This document shows positions 1 through 11,912 of a stretch of 64,000 bases of DNA, piece after piece. Each line of letters opens with the position of its first letter. The stretch's first letter is position 1. The stretch spans positions 520,079,665-520,143,664 of the forward strand of contig NC_045427.1 in NCBI RefSeq assembly GCF_902635505.1. The letters are read 5' to 3'. The position numbers and the translations under genes were made by a program. The notes under the pieces are model-generated. The model saw nothing but the letters and a program-made list of their open reading frames with translations, was not told the origin of the DNA and did no database searches. This DNA is from Sarcophilus harrisii. Taxonomy: Eukaryota; Chordata; Mammalia; Dasyuromorphia; Dasyuridae.

Positions 1-69
1 CCCATCCCTATATTTATGCCCACCTGCATTTTTGATTTCCTTCACAAGCTAATTGTACAATATTTCAGA

Positions 70-297
70 GTCTGATTCTTTTTGTACAGCAAAATAACAG
101 TTTGGTCATGTATACTTATTGTGTATCTAAGTTATATTTTAATGTATTTAACATCTACTGGTCATCCTGCCATCTAGGGGAGGGGGTGGGGGGTAAGAGG
201 TGAAAAATTGGAACAAGAGGTTTGGCAATTGTCAATGCTGTAAAGTTACCCATGCATATATCCTGTAAATAAAAGGCTATTAAATAAAAAAAAAAAA
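70..297 (+). mobile_element. L1 LINE 3' end, 5'-truncated
   Basis: This is an L1 3'UTR of the marsupial type: the CCATCTAGGGGAGGG segment, a G-rich run, then AATAAAAGGCTATTAAAT and a poly(A) of about 11. The same 3' end occurs inverted at 55,615-55,744. The left edge is uncertain. The intact tail and clean UTR suggest one of the younger L1 families in the window. It lies about 0.9 kb upstream of the presumed DENND4A promoter. Confidence 0.75.
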
Positions 298-1141
298 GAG
301 AGAATAAGTATTAAAAAAAAGAAAGAGAAAGAATTTGTCAGAACTGAACTTGTTCAGGTTGATGTGACTGGAGAGCTCTGGGAAGGAATTTCCGAACCAT
401 ACTGAGAGTGAGAGGCATGGCTGTCCCCATCCACTTCCCTCTTCTTTCCATCGTAGCGGAGAAAGAAGCCAGAAATAATTAGCCAGCATAAACGCCAAAT
501 TAAAACAATAACCAAAACAAAACCCCCTCCAAAACTCTCGTGCTGTTAAGGGTGGCGTGTTTTTTTTTAAACCCCCAGTGTAGTTTCTAGAGAAAGTCCC
601 TGGATTTCCCACTCTGCAAGGTTGTTTATACTGGTCTGGAAATCCTCGCGGGGACTGAGCGCCCTAAGGGGATTCCCACTGCCCCTGAGCAGGTTTAGCG
701 GGAGGAAGAAGGGTCCTGGCTGGGGAGCTGTCCCTAGACAGCCTCCGGCTGCTCGTGCCCATCAGGGACTTGCCTCGGGCCACTTTTCAGGGCTAGGAGG
801 CAGATGAGGAGCTCAGCACGCTCGCCCCAGGGAGATGCAAGTGTGAAAGATTAGGCTGTGGCGTGGGAGCCAAGATTATCTCATCCAGATTCCTCAGCTC
901 TCTCAGATAGGGCAGCCTCTCCCGCGCTCTCACTGTCAGGCGGGCTAGGACTAGGTTTCCCAAACAACCAAAGCCGTGATGAGGGCTGGGCAGCTTCTGC
1001 CCCGCCCCATTTCCCTCCTGTTGTGATATGGGGGGCTTTGGGACCCGGTGGATTCCCCTACCTCTGGGCCTCTCCCCCGCCTCCCCCCGCCCCTGCCCCC
1101 TCGTCAGGAGACGCCGGTTGGTCGTTCGCCCGCCGGAATGG

Positions 1142-1163
1142 TGACGTCACTGCCAAGATGGCG
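1142..1163 (+). promoter_or_regulatory. CRE (TGACGTCA) plus YY1-type initiator
   Basis: A perfect 8-bp CRE (ATF/CREB site) is followed after three bases by CCAAGATGGCG, the YY1 core often found just downstream of start sites in CpG promoters. Both are seen directly. Binding and exact start site are inferred. Confidence 0.6.
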
Positions 1164-1448
1164 ACGGCCGCGGCGGCCTCGATGGGAGGAGGAGGCGGAG
1201 GCGGAGGCGGAGGCAGCGGCGGCCGCGAGGGGAGGGGGAGCCCCGCCTGACTGAGGTAGCAGGCCACGGGCTGGCGGGTTGGGGTTCCGCGGAGGGCGGA
1301 GCACTGTGCTCGGGATGATCTAAGCTATCCGGGAGCCGCCGCCGCCGCCGCCGCTTTGGCTTTGACTCCTCGTGCCCAGCTGCCGGGGAGGAGGGGACCC
1401 CGGCTGTGCTGCCTCGGTGACTGGCCCTGTAGCCGCCGAGCCCCAGCC
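1150..1448 (+). other. DENND4A: Probable non-coding first exon of DENND4A
   Basis: The start is inferred from the CRE/YY1 cluster and the end from a strong donor, CAGCC|GTGAGTG, at 1,449. A second good donor, GGCCG|GTGAGC, at 2,040 would make a longer or alternative first exon. The exon would be GC-rich 5'UTR with (GCC)n runs and one upstream ORF (1,158-1,250). The start could be off by tens of bases, and which donor is used cannot be told without transcripts. Confidence 0.45.
1158..1250 (+). other. Possible upstream ORF in first exon
   Basis: The ATG lies inside the YY1-type motif and opens a 30-residue frame ending TGA at 1,248-1,250: Met-Ala-Thr, an alanine run, then a stretch of ten glycines. 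If transcription starts upstream of 1,158, ribosomes would meet this ATG (A at -3, G at +4, a strong context) before the DENND4A start. It is low-complexity and looks like GGA/GGC repeat sequence, so it is more likely regulatory than a functional peptide. Confidence 0.3.
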
Positions 1449-1524
1449 GTGAGTGCTTGGGTAGCGGGGCGGCAGAGCGGTGACATGTGGAGCTGTCACT
1501 GCCGGGGACGGCTCCTGGTGCGCG

Positions 1525-1550
1525 GTGTGTGTGTGTGTGTGTGTGTGTGT
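1525..1550. repeat. (GT)13 microsatellite inside CpG island
   Basis: An uninterrupted GT run is bordered by CGCG and ACGCGCGC, about 75 bp past the best donor of the presumed first exon. Confidence 0.95.
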
Positions 1551-3751
1551 ACGCGCGCTCGCGCCCTCGGGGGTCCGCGAGCGGGAGAGGGCGGGGCGCC
1601 AGGGGGCTGCTAGCCTCTAACCCCTGAAGGGTCTGGGGAGGCGGCGGGCTTGGAGGGCCACTTCTTCGGACCCCGTCAGCGCCGAGACACTTTGCGCTTT
1701 CCTCGCAGCCAGGCCGCCCGGCTCTCCCTCCTCGGGACAGGTTCGGGGGCTGCCGCTCGGTCCCCTGGCTCCGCCAGCGGTCGGGGAAGACGGGGCCGGG
1801 GGTTGGGAGCGGGGGGCGCCGCCGCTCGGGGCTGTTTGTTTCCTCCCTGTAGTCGGGGCAGGTGGGGGCGGGGGGAGAGGGAGTTGAGAGACAGAGGTGG
1901 GGGAGGGGGAAGGAGAGGCAGCGGGGAAGGCTCCCGATCTGGGCTCCTGACATCCCCGTTACGTAAGGCTGAGGTGGCTCCCGGGGATCCCACCTGCTCG
2001 GCCCGTGAGGAGCCCCGCAGACTCCGGAAGAAGCGGCCGGTGAGCCCTCTGCCCGCCCTTCATCCCAGGGCAGCGGGGGCAGGCAAGGAGGGCCCGGGAG
2101 ATGCTGCTGTCCCCGCCGCCGCCGCCGCGCCCGCCGCTGCAGGGGTGCAGACCTGCGGAATGGAAGCGGCGGAGCGCCGCCGCTGCAGCTCCTGCCACAG
2201 CCTCCGCTGTTGTTGTTTGTGAATGGTCCTGCTCCCCCTTCTTAGCCAGCCTCCCTCCCTTTAAAGTTTATGAAGAAAGAGTGACCATCGCTTGGTGATA
2301 GCCTTTCATTACCGGCGCTTTCACACTGGCCGATGTCTTCGTAACATTTGTGTGACCCCCACGATGTGCTGGGAATGAAATTTCCTATCGGAGAAAACTT
2401 GGGCCCTTAAGGCTGGGAGTTTTATTTTTAGTTGCAGGACAGTTATTCTTTGGTTCAGTCACCAGGATCCGTTGTGTGCTGGAAACTGTAACAGCCAGGA
2501 GAGATGAAAGCATGCTAACTGGCCTGCTGCTCATGAGTGACAGTAGGAAACGAGTGCCCACAGTTAGCTCCTGTTAATGAAAATATTCTTGTTCGGCTTT
2601 TTTCCCCCCAAGCTATTCAGTGTATGCGCTCTTATTTTTCTTTTGGCAAACAAACAACAGTAAACAATGTAGTCCGGATTACACTAAGTATTATTACTCC
2701 TAAAATAATTTTTTTTAAAGTGGATTCTGGGGAGGTCTAAGTTTTTGCGCTTATCATTGTCGATAATGGAGTCTTTACATTTTGTTTCAATGTAATGGAG
2801 ATCATTAGGGATCCAATTTTTATATTCAAAGTATGAAGAAATCACCAAAAAAATAAATAAATAAAAATAAAAAAAAAAGAAGAAATCACCAAACATTTGT
2901 ATCCTCCACCTGTTGGAGAAATTTTGTCTTGAATAGAAATGTAGTGTTTTGAACAGCTTCTTATTTTCTTTTTAAATTGTTATTGGCAATAACATGCTAT
3001 ATAGCAGTATTTTTCTAAATGGCAAGCAGGAGTTGTTTTTTTTTTTTTTTTTTAATTCCGGCACATTACTTTTTCTGAGTTTTGTTTGTTATAGGAAAGT
3101 GAATTGAGCAAAAATACAACTAAAGAAGGAGGGGGAAATAAGTATTCACATTCTCATCTGCATTTTTTAAAAATTAAAAAAAATATTTCTGAAAATAGTA
3201 CAGTTATGTGAAACTTACATTTTCCAAATCCACCATTAGATGCTGAAGTTTGTTGCGGGAAGGTAGACTAGGAAAGAGAATTTGGTGTTACTTTCTTCCT
3301 CCACATGTAGTATTATTTCAGGTAGTTATTGAATTATGTTAGATTCTTGGGGAATCTAAAGAGAGGACTGGAATATAGTATGACAAAATTCTCTTTCCCC
3401 AACTTCAGTGGTTTTGTTTTATTGTTCCATGGAGATCTTTAAAAGATAAACTAAATGTCCCAAATTATGGTTTCTTTTACCACTATTACAAAGCAGATTT
3501 TTCCATTAGACCTTTACAAGAAGTTGCATAGAATTTTTTAATATACTCCTATTACAAGTGTTCTTCATGTTTCTAATGGCTCTCTTGTCTTTTGAAAGAA
3601 TATTGGCTTTTATAATATCAATGATCCTTATGAATCAGAAATTCCTATTGCACGTGTTCTAAACTTTGTATTTCATTTACCTAGCATACGAAATATCTAC
3701 TCATACTAAATCCTAATTTGGTTTGGTTTGGTTTAATTTGGTTTGGGTTTG

Positions 3752-3940
3752 GTGTGGACTTGTGAATTCATCTGTGGGGGAACTTCTAGCATAGTTCCCT
3801 CTCTCTACCAGTGCAAAGCAGCTACTCATCAGTAAATTTAGACTTTTAAAACAGTAGGTTGGGCAGTGACTTGCCCAGGGTCACACAGCCAGCAGTATCA
3901 GAGATGGGCCAAGGTTTCCTCTCTCTAGGCATCTAATACA
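3752..3940 (+). mobile_element. MAR1-type core-SINE
   Basis: The head (GGACTTGTGAATTCATCTG), a CCAGTGCAAAGCAGCTACT middle and a MIR-like core (TGACTTGCCCAGGGTCACAC) occur in the order of the marsupial MAR1 family. A second copy is at 38,650-38,885. Confidence 0.65.
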
Positions 3941-4644
3941 TGTTTATTAATTGAATAAAGAAATTGTTTAGTGGCCTTAATCCAGGAAGAGCAAGGTTAG
4001 AGTCCTGTCTCTAATATTTTTGTAGGCTTTGTGATGGTAGGTGAGTTCTTTAACTTCTTAGTGTTCTTAGACTGTTATTTGCAGAAAAAAAATAATGAAC
4101 CACATTGATAATGGGAGTTTCCTCACTAAAAAATTCATATACCAGTGAAATCTCAGGTTCAGGTCCTTTATTAAAATGGATAAGAATAATTTGAATCATA
4201 GTATAAGACTAAAAATTCTTAGAAATTTATCTCATAATTCTTTGTAACAAAAGCAGTTTTTAATTGTTGCTTATCTGTGATCTATATGATAATGAACAAC
4301 TAATAATTGAAGGTACTCTCTGAACTATGACGAGCATTGGTCTCAGGATTGTATTATTGAGCATGATTAGGCCCATTACTCACTTTCCCTAGCACCCACA
4401 TCCTCATTTTCCCTCATGTACTGGACAATTGCATAGAAATGTCTATCACAAGTTTCCTTTCTGTCCTCTAAGGAATTGGATATCTTTTCCAATACTCCAC
4501 TTTTATCTTTGACTTAATTTCCCAAAAGTATACACATCTCCTTTCATAACACTTGCTCCTTCTGATACATTACTACTAATACATTGCTACTTTTGTCTAG
4601 TAAAGGCAGGACCATCTCTTTAGTGCCAAAGGAACTTTAGTGGT

Positions 4645-4800
4645 TGTAATCATCCAAACCTTTCAGTTTTACCCCTGAAGAAAATTGAGGCCCACTGTAA
4701 GTAACTTGCCCCAAAGTCACACAACTATTAAAAAACAGAGCCTGTAGTTTATTCCAGATCCTCTGACTTCAGTTCCAGAGTTCTTTCTTTTATGCCTGGC
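4645..4800 (+). mobile_element. MIR-family SINE
   Basis: Core order GAGGCCCA..., AGTAACTTGCCC.AAGTCACAC, then CCTCTGACTTCAG...AGTTCTTTC matches MIR in sense orientation. It is diverged and therefore old. Confidence 0.6.
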
Positions 4801-5661
4801 TGACTCTTGTGTCTCTCTCTCTCTTTGTTCCTTGACTAAAAAGTAGTGCCAGAGACATACCTTTATCAAAGATGGGGGAAAACCATAAATCTAAAAGAAA
4901 ATTAAACTGAAAAAAGAACCAGTACCATTCACTTTTAAGGATCTTAAAAAGGTCTAATGACTTTTATTCAATATCTTCATCTATTTCCTCATCTTTGATG
5001 AAACCTTACCTCTTTCTGAGGTATCAGCTTTCAGCATGAATTAAAAAAAAAAAAACATTTTATTCTGTCTTTTTTTGTGATCCTTTAAATTGCAGCTATT
5101 ATGACAATGTTATTTTAGACTATTTTTTCATTGCAAATGTATAGTATTCCTGCTCCCTTGTGGGGTCAAATTACTTATATTAGGCTAGGATGAGAATCTA
5201 ACAAACATTTATATCATTTCTATCTAAAATTGCAAGGTAGCTTTAAAATAAACTTTTGGAATACAGTCTGTCTTTTGGATCCTGCCTATATTCGTAAAAC
5301 CTATCTATGCTCATGCATTTTATACTTGGCACCAAACTAGTTTTAAAGTGATTGACCTTATCCTCATGAATACTCTTTATCTACTTCTTATATAAATAAA
5401 TATATTACAACAGGGAAAGAAGAGTCCAAGCCACTAAGAAAAAAGATGGAAAAGATATGAAGGGAGATTTCCTGCTAAAGCTACATATCATTTTCTAATA
5501 AAAAGAATGATCAAAATTTAGGCAGGTTACCGTTATGGTTATTTCCGGCCAATGTGCAGATATATTTTAGATTTATATGGAGGTATATACATATATAATA
5601 CACAGACATACTTATTCAGATTTTCTTATAAATATTTGGGCCTCTGGTTCTTATGGTTTAT

Positions 5662-5866
5662 AGTGGTTCTCAAAGTATGGTCTAGAGAATCCTGGGGATC
5701 TCTGAAACCCTTTTAGAGGGTCTACAAATTCAAAAATAGTTTTTATTTCCAATATGGTAAATGTCTATAAATATAATCCAGATAAACAAAAACGCTTTGG
5801 AGAGATCCTCAATAATTTTTAATAGGATAAAGATATTGAAAACAAAAGTTTGAGAACCCCTGATTT
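5662..5866. mobile_element. hAT-Charlie-like MITE
   Basis: A ~205-bp element has inverted ends: TAGTGGTTCTCAAAG at the left and TTTGAGAACCCCTG at the right, matching the CAGTGGTTCTCAA terminus of the MER5/Charlie hAT group. The interior lacks coding capacity, so this is a non-autonomous relic. The flanking 8-bp duplication is no longer clear. Confidence 0.65.
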
Positions 5867-5889
5867 ACACTAAGAACTATTACTGTTGA

Positions 5890-6200
5890 AATAAAAAAAA
5901 AAAAAAAAAACATTTAAGATCTGTCTTACCTCCCTTATCTTCTCTTCAGCAAGTAAGAAAAACAAAGCCCTAGATCACAAATATGTATATTCAAACCGAA
6001 CAAGTTTCTGAATTGATCATGTCCAAAATTGCTGTATATTGATCTGTACTCTGAGGTGAATAAGCTATTTCATCATGAGTTTCCTAGAATCCTGATTGGT
6101 CATTGTAATGATCAGAGTTTTTTTTTTTTTTAAATCTTTCAGAATTGGTTGTGAGACTTGTTTTTGTAAGATCCTTTTACAAAATTATTAACTTATAGAA
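5890..6200 (-). mobile_element. L1 3'UTR fragment, old
   Basis: In reverse orientation it shows the L1 UTR words CATGAGTTTCCTAGAATC and TTGGTCATTGTAATGATCAGAG that precede the ORF2 end in marsupial L1s. It is degraded, with no clear target duplication. Confidence 0.5.
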
Positions 6201-6432
6201 CTCAAGCAATAGGAAATTCTACCTAGCTTTCAGCTCATAATCACATGCAATTGATTTCATAGGCCTTACATGACCCAGGATCTGGAGGTTCCCTAACCCT
6301 GTTTTAGATCCCTTTTAATATGGTCCTTTGAATTTAAGACTGTCACTATCAGGAGCACATCATTGTCCTAGACATTGGAGTTCACAGTCTCAATGTCATT
6401 CTTCCTCTTCCCCTTCAACCCCTCCTCCCACC

Positions 6433-6565
6433 GAGGCATTTGGGGTTAAGTGACTTGCCCAGGGTCACACAACTAGGAAATGTTAAGTGTCTGAAGTCCA
6501 ATTTGAACTCAGGTCCTCCTGACTTCAGGACTGGTACTCTATCCACTGCACCACCTAACTGCCCC
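6433..6565 (-). mobile_element. Marsupial tRNA-derived SINE
   Basis: Reversed body: GGGGTTAAGTGACTTGCCC, then TCAGGTCCTCCTGACTTCAG and a CACCTAACTGCCCC head. It is a full-length unit lacking the RTE-type tail. Confidence 0.85.
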
Positions 6566-6689
6566 TCACTGTCATCCTTGACTCCTTCCTTTCATTCTAC
6601 ATATCTTCAGTCCATTTCTGAATCTTGTCTTTTCTGCTTATAGAACATTCTAATATTTATCTCATAGCCATTGCCCTAGTTCAGGCCTT

Positions 6690-7290
6690 CTTTACTTTTC
6701 TCCTGAATTAGCCCTCCAACTGGAGTCTCTGCCTGCCTCAAGACTGTCCTCATAACATTCCATCTCCTCAATAGCCAATATAATCGTTCTAAAGTGTAGA
6801 TGGGTTTGCCTATAAACTTCAATGACTCCCTATTACTACTTTAGGATCAAATATAACTTTCTCTGGCATTTAAAGTTCTTCATAATCTGGCTCACTCTCA
6901 ATTTTATAGTCTCCTTACATTGCTGCTCCATGCCACTATGGTCCAGCAACACTGGCCTATTTGTAGTTTCTCGAACAAGACTCTCTCTCCTGATCCCTGG
7001 CTGTCTCCCACCCATGGGATACTTTGACTTTTCATCTGCTCTTGGTTTCCCTGGCTTTAAGATTCTTCCCAAATTACATTCTGTATAGAGTGTTTTTCCT
7101 AATACCCCCAGCTTCTATCTTTCACCTTTCTAATTGTCATCTGCCAAATCTGTACATATTTTTATATACCTAGTTATTTCCATGTTGTATCCCCTTAAAA
7201 TGTAAGTTCCTTGAGGAGGGGAATTATTTTTGCCCCTCTATATGTTCAGTACTTGTCACAGTGCCTGGTACATAGTAAATAAGTGGGTTT
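6690..7290 (+). mobile_element. L2 LINE, 3' part
   Basis: Sense-oriented end of L2 ORF2 and UTR: TGACTCCCTATT, AGTTCTTCATAATCTGGCTC, CAACACTGGCC, CTGTCTCCCACCCATGG and the closing CAGTGCCTGGTACATAGTAA. The frame is broken throughout. Confidence 0.75.
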
Positions 7291-7879
7291 CAGGATAGTT
7301 GTTTCAAACATTTATTTCACCATATCCCAAGACAGTGAGGAAACCTGTCAGTGTTCTGGAAATTTGTTGCCTTTATATATGATAATTCAGTGTTTCTTAT
7401 GTTTATGGATGCTGAAATGTTCTGACATCATAAAAGAAATATTTTTTATAACATTGAGCTTAAACTCAGACTTCTAAACCCTGCTCTCTTCCTCCCATTA
7501 AAAACAAAAACTAAAAACTAACACCTGAGTATCCACAGAATTTTTCAAGCTTCTATTTAGGTTTGATGCCAAATTTAATGATTTTAAGACAAAAGGCTGC
7601 TTGGGGTCGAGTAGTAAGGGCACATGAAGCATTATGTTAAGAATTGATAAAAATGAGTGCTAAAAATAAAATAATTTCTACAGTATTGTACTTATGAGTG
7701 GGTCTCCAGATCTTCTGTATTTCTCTACCTTCTCACCAGCAGCCTTCCCACCCTAGAGATTTCTCATATGTTGGGATTGGTATAAGAATTGTTAAGTTTC
7801 TAGCTCAAATGATCATTTCATGAGATACTGTGGTCTTGCTTATTTTACTCTTGACTTCATTGACTCTCTGGGCTTCTTG

Positions 7880-8060
7880 TTTCCTGTAGCCTTTCCCTTT
7901 TATCTTCCCAACTTTCCAACTTCTCTTTATATGTTGTCTTCCATCATTAAATTGTAAGCACCTCAAAGGTAGACTGTATGTTGTTGTTGTTTAAATACTT
8001 GTAGCCTTTGTCCTCAGCACAGTGCTGGGCCTGTATCCCTTACAATGCCTTATCTATTAC
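7880..8060 (+). mobile_element. L2 LINE 3' tail
   Basis: It contains TTAAATTGTAAGCACCTCAAAGG...CAGCACAGTGCTGGGCC, the terminal part of L2. Confidence 0.55.
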
Positions 8061-8189
8061 TTTGTCTATCCTTGGAGAATGATTTGGGTTTTAAGCAAGA
8101 TTATTATAAAAATTCCCTAAACCTTAAATAAATCACTTTATATTGATATCAAAAGCCAGACTGGGGTTTTAATAACTTATGTATCAACA

Positions 8190-8695
8190 ATGGAGGTGTT
8201 CATCAGTTGGGGAAATAGCTAAATTAATTGTGGTGGAATATGTAATGGAATATTATTGTGCTGTAGCAAAGGATATGTGTGATAAAGACAAAAAAGCCTT
8301 GAGAGATCTGTATGAATTGATGTAAAATGAGGTAAGCAGAGGCAAGAAAATAGTATATGTAGAAACTAAATGGAAAGAATGATGATGTTCCAAAAAATAA
8401 AAAGTAATTGTAACAAAATTATAAGGGTCAAATATTGAATGAAGAAATATGAGAAGATACTCTCAACCAACACCTCTGTAGAGGTAAGAGGTCTATAAGT
8501 GACATAAATTGACTGTATTTTTGGACTTTTTCAGTTTATCAATCAGTTGTGCTGACTCCTTTTCTCTCTCTAAAAATACTTATTTGTCTAGGGAAATGGC
8601 TTTCTGGGATGGGGAGGAGGGAGGATACATGGAATTTTATGATGGTCTAAAAAACAGAAAATATCAATAAAAGCCTTATTAAAAAAATTTAAAAC
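8190..8695 (+). mobile_element. L1 LINE 3' end
   Basis: Sense remnant of the ORF2 end: CATCAGTTGGGGAAATAGC, then a TATGTAATGGAATATTATTGT-like patch and GATGTAAAATGAGGTAAGCAG. An older 3'UTR follows, ending AATAAAAGCCTTATTAAAAAAA. It is much diverged. Confidence 0.65.
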
Positions 8696-9254
8696 AGCAC
8701 TACAATTCTGTTATAATTAGGAAAAATATACTAAGTATCTTTTGTGCAGGGCCCTATAAGAAACTTTGTGATTTTGTAGGTATTGTCCCCACCAATGAAG
8801 ATCATACTCTTTCATGCAGTTGACAATTATATAAGGGCTAAAGGTTTGCAAAGAGTGTGGGTGTGTGTGGGGGTGTGTGTACAAAATCTCATTTGATCCC
8901 TCATAACAATTCTGTGACATAGACATTATAAGTATTTTCTTCATTTTATGAAAAAGGAAAGTGGGTGACTTGTACAGGGTGAGGATTTTTGCTATGACTC
9001 CCCAAATTTATCACTTAGTGGCCAACCTGTAGATTAGGAGCCTCTAGCTAGACTGATACACAGTTAATCATAAGCCTGAACTTGAAGTTTTTCTTTCTTA
9101 GTAGAACTTGACAGAGTTTTCATTCATTGCTCTGGTATGCCCTTTGAGAATTCATAGTAATATTCATGCCTCGAGAAGCAAAGTAGGATTTTAGAGTGTG
9201 CAGAGATTTAAGAAGTAAAAGACACAGTTTTTGTCTTTGAAGAACTTATAATTA

Positions 9255-9425
9255 AATGTCATAAGCATGGTAGACAGCAAGACCTTAGAGATAGTCTTCA
9301 AACTCTTTTTACAAAAAAGACAATGAAGGGAGGTCTTGAAATGTGAAGTGATTTATTTGAAGTCACACAAATAGCAAGTAGCAGATTTAGGATTTTAATC
9401 TAGCTGTTTTGACCCTTTAGTATTC
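9255..9425 (+). mobile_element. MIR-family SINE, worn
   Basis: The core order CTTAGAGATAGTCTTC, GAAGTCACACAAATAGCAAGT and GGATTTTAATCTAGCTGTTTT fits MIR. Confidence 0.4.
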
Positions 9426-11504
9426 CTTTTACTACTTCTTAATCTAATTGGGGAACTAAAATGTACACTTAGCAATGACAAAGTCACATCTGCAATAATC
9501 GATATCTTTGATAATTTAAACTTAGTTTATAGTGCTATGACTATTCATGATACCAGAGTGACCAATCAGGATTAATCTGGAAAGGCTTTTAAGAGGAAGT
9601 GAAGCTGGGTATCCCCAAAATACCTGCCTTGGGGGAAGCTCAGATTCCTGGGTTTCTTGAGTTTGGGAGTTCTGAGCTATAGTAAGATTAAAGTAAATTG
9701 GATAACTACTAACTTCAAGCACAAATATTGTGATTCCCTCAGTGAGCTTCTGCATCATTTGATATTAGGGTTTGGGTCCTGATATCATCTGCATTTTTAA
9801 TGTAGGGGATATAGGGATAACTAGGCTCCAAAAAAATTAGGTATTTGGGGAGGACTTGCTTTGGAGTAGGAGGAAGGAAGGGAAAGGGTGTGTATCTCAA
9901 AATGATTGTAATATAAAAATCATTAGTAAAAGACTAAGTGGGGTAGTTTCTTATGTCTGTGTGTATTTTTGTGTTAAATTCAATCCATTTATCACAAAAA
10001 ATATTTTGGTACAAAGTTGCCCAAAGTCTTCTGATTTTTATGTTATTAATTTTATTTTTATAAATTTTTTGTTACATAATTGAGCATGATACTTATTCAC
10101 ATTTTTCTCTTGCCCAAGAATAGAGAACAGATGGCTAGCTATGTTTATATGTCATTATCCTGACGTTTGTGAGAAAAAAAATTGAGTTCTCAAATATCCT
10201 TGAACGTAATTGATATTTCTTGGTGTTTAGCCAAAATGATATTGCTTCATTTGGTTGAAAGTTGACATCTTTATGGTTTTGAGCAAGATCCATGGTTACC
10301 TCAACACTTTTTAAGTACATATTTAGTAATACAGTTTAGTAAAGCATTAAGGTCTTTCAGAATGCCATGACAGGAAAACAAAACAAAACGTGATAAAGTA
10401 TTATTTATTTTTATGCTCACAACATTAGTATTAACTCATCATGATGATATGGGCTCTGCTATCCAAATGTGAATCAATGAAAGAAGAAACTTCACATCCT
10501 TACTATGTACCTGGAGTTTATAGTCTATTGGAGATAATCATACAAATACAGGAATTGATGTCCAGAGATGGACATGGGTTGAGAAAGTTACAAGATGGTG
10601 ATTGGAGCCGTAGATGATAAATTGAGCTGAAGGAAAAAGAAAGGGAAGGAAATAAGTCTTTGGGTTAGGTTGTAAAGGAGATGACAGTGGACTCCCAAGG
10701 GAAGTGAAGCATATCTAAGGCTTTCTTGAAATAATATAATGGTTAGAGAGAGACAGTTAACAGGTAAGAGGAAGAAAGTGAATTAAGGAGAGAATAAACC
10801 TCTCCTCCCCCAAAAAATAGGAAGAAAAAGGAAGAAAGAAAAGAGGATCACTGAAGCATTTCCTTTGTTCAGAAGAAAATAAGAAACCTAAAAGAATCAT
10901 GGAAAAGCCAAGGATAGCTTTGAAAATTACATATTGAATTTATTACATATTTCATAAAAAAGCAAGTTGCATATAAACTTTTTTGCAATTTCATGTACAA
11001 TCCATGTTCTTTGCTACATTTGTATAAGGAAATGTTCATTTAAAAAAGACCTTTGAGGTCTTTTTAATGGTAATAACTCTTGAATTACATAAATTCTTTA
11101 GTCTTAGCAACTTGGCTTCAGACATAAATTAGATTTATCTGTAAGATGTAAATACTCTTTCTGTTAAATTTGTAGATTTTTTTTTCTGCTCAATTTTTTT
11201 TATATTCAACATTAACAATTTTAAAGGTATAAAATTGTCGTCAGTTTTAATGACTAATTTAGAAGAGATAAATTCATAGAAGCAATATCTTAGTTTTTAT
11301 AACTGGATGCTGTAAATTTTTAGCCATTCTTCCTGTTCTATAAAGCTGTCATTACTACTAAAAATTAGAATGAGAGGGGTTTTGTGGGTTTTCTTATGAA
11401 TTATATCTCAGAAGAATTATTTTAGCTAATAGATAGAACATGAATTGGAGAAGGGCAAAGACTAGAAGAACAATTAAGGTTTTATTATAATGCTTTCTTT
11501 ACCT

Positions 11505-11680
11505 TCCTTAGTTAAAATTGTCCCCTCAGTTCCTTTAATGACAAACTTAATACCTCTTCTATGAAGTCTTCATTGATCTTCATAACTTGTGATTCTTCCA
11601 GAAGTCTGTTCTTTGATCTTTCCTATTCATTCTTCATATACTGTATTGATTTTTGTGTAAATTTTTTGTGAATGTGTCTT
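11505..11680 (+). mobile_element. L2 3' end, worn
   Basis: CTTCTATGAAGTCTTCATTGATC matches the L2 segment near the ORF2 stop. Short and diverged. Confidence 0.4.
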
Positions 11681-11688
11681 ACCAGTCT

Positions 11689-11912
11689 AGGAGGCAATTA
11701 GATGGTTCAGTAAAGAGTCAGGAAGACCTGAGTTCAAATTCTGCTTCAGACACTTACTAGTTATGTGACCCTGGACAAGGTTTAATCTTTGTTTGCCTTA
11801 ATCCACTGCAGAAGGAAATGGCAAACCACTCCAATACCTTTGCCACAAAAAATCCCATGGACAATATGTTTCTGGGATCTTGAAGAGTTAGATGCAATTG
11901 AACAACAACAAC
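11689..11912 (+). mobile_element. tRNA-derived SINE with RTE-type tail
   Basis: The tRNA-like head (GAGGCAATTAGATGG) leads to AGGAAGACCTGAGTTCAAAT and the RTE-related tail GAAGGAAATGGCAAACCACT...GATGCAATTGAACAACAACAA. This is the longer marsupial SINE type, presumably moved by an RTE LINE. Confidence 0.85.

Larger units (their letters stand above)
1030..2230. promoter_or_regulatory. DENND4A: CpG-island promoter of DENND4A
   Basis: A sharp rise in G+C and CpG stands out against the AT-rich surroundings. It holds a full CRE palindrome TGACGTCA (1,142-1,149), a YY1-type start motif CCAAGATGGCG (1,153-1,163), several GC boxes (e.g. GGGCGGGGC at 1,589-1,597), GCC/GGC triplet runs and a (GT)13 tract. 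The CRE next to the YY1 motif suggests transcription starts near 1,150 on the + strand, the orientation of the coding exons downstream. No other gene start is visible nearby, so assignment to DENND4A is by position. CpG islands can fire both ways; I see no antisense gene. Confidence 0.8.

Noticed and set aside
1147-1953. 268-codon open frame on the minus strand in the CpG island
   Set aside because: Proline/arginine/serine-rich low-complexity reading of GC-rich DNA, includes the GT repeat as His-Thr runs, no domain, and is antisense to the promoter. Long frames are common by chance in GC-rich islands.
1650-2222. 190-codon open frame on the + strand in the CpG island
   Set aside because: Same reason: compositionally driven, Arg/Gly/Ala-rich, no recognisable family, no supporting exon structure.
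9805-9825. TAGGGATAACTAGG resembling a homing-endonuclease site
   Set aside because: Only the first ten bases fit, and a chance match is expected; no associated intron or gene.
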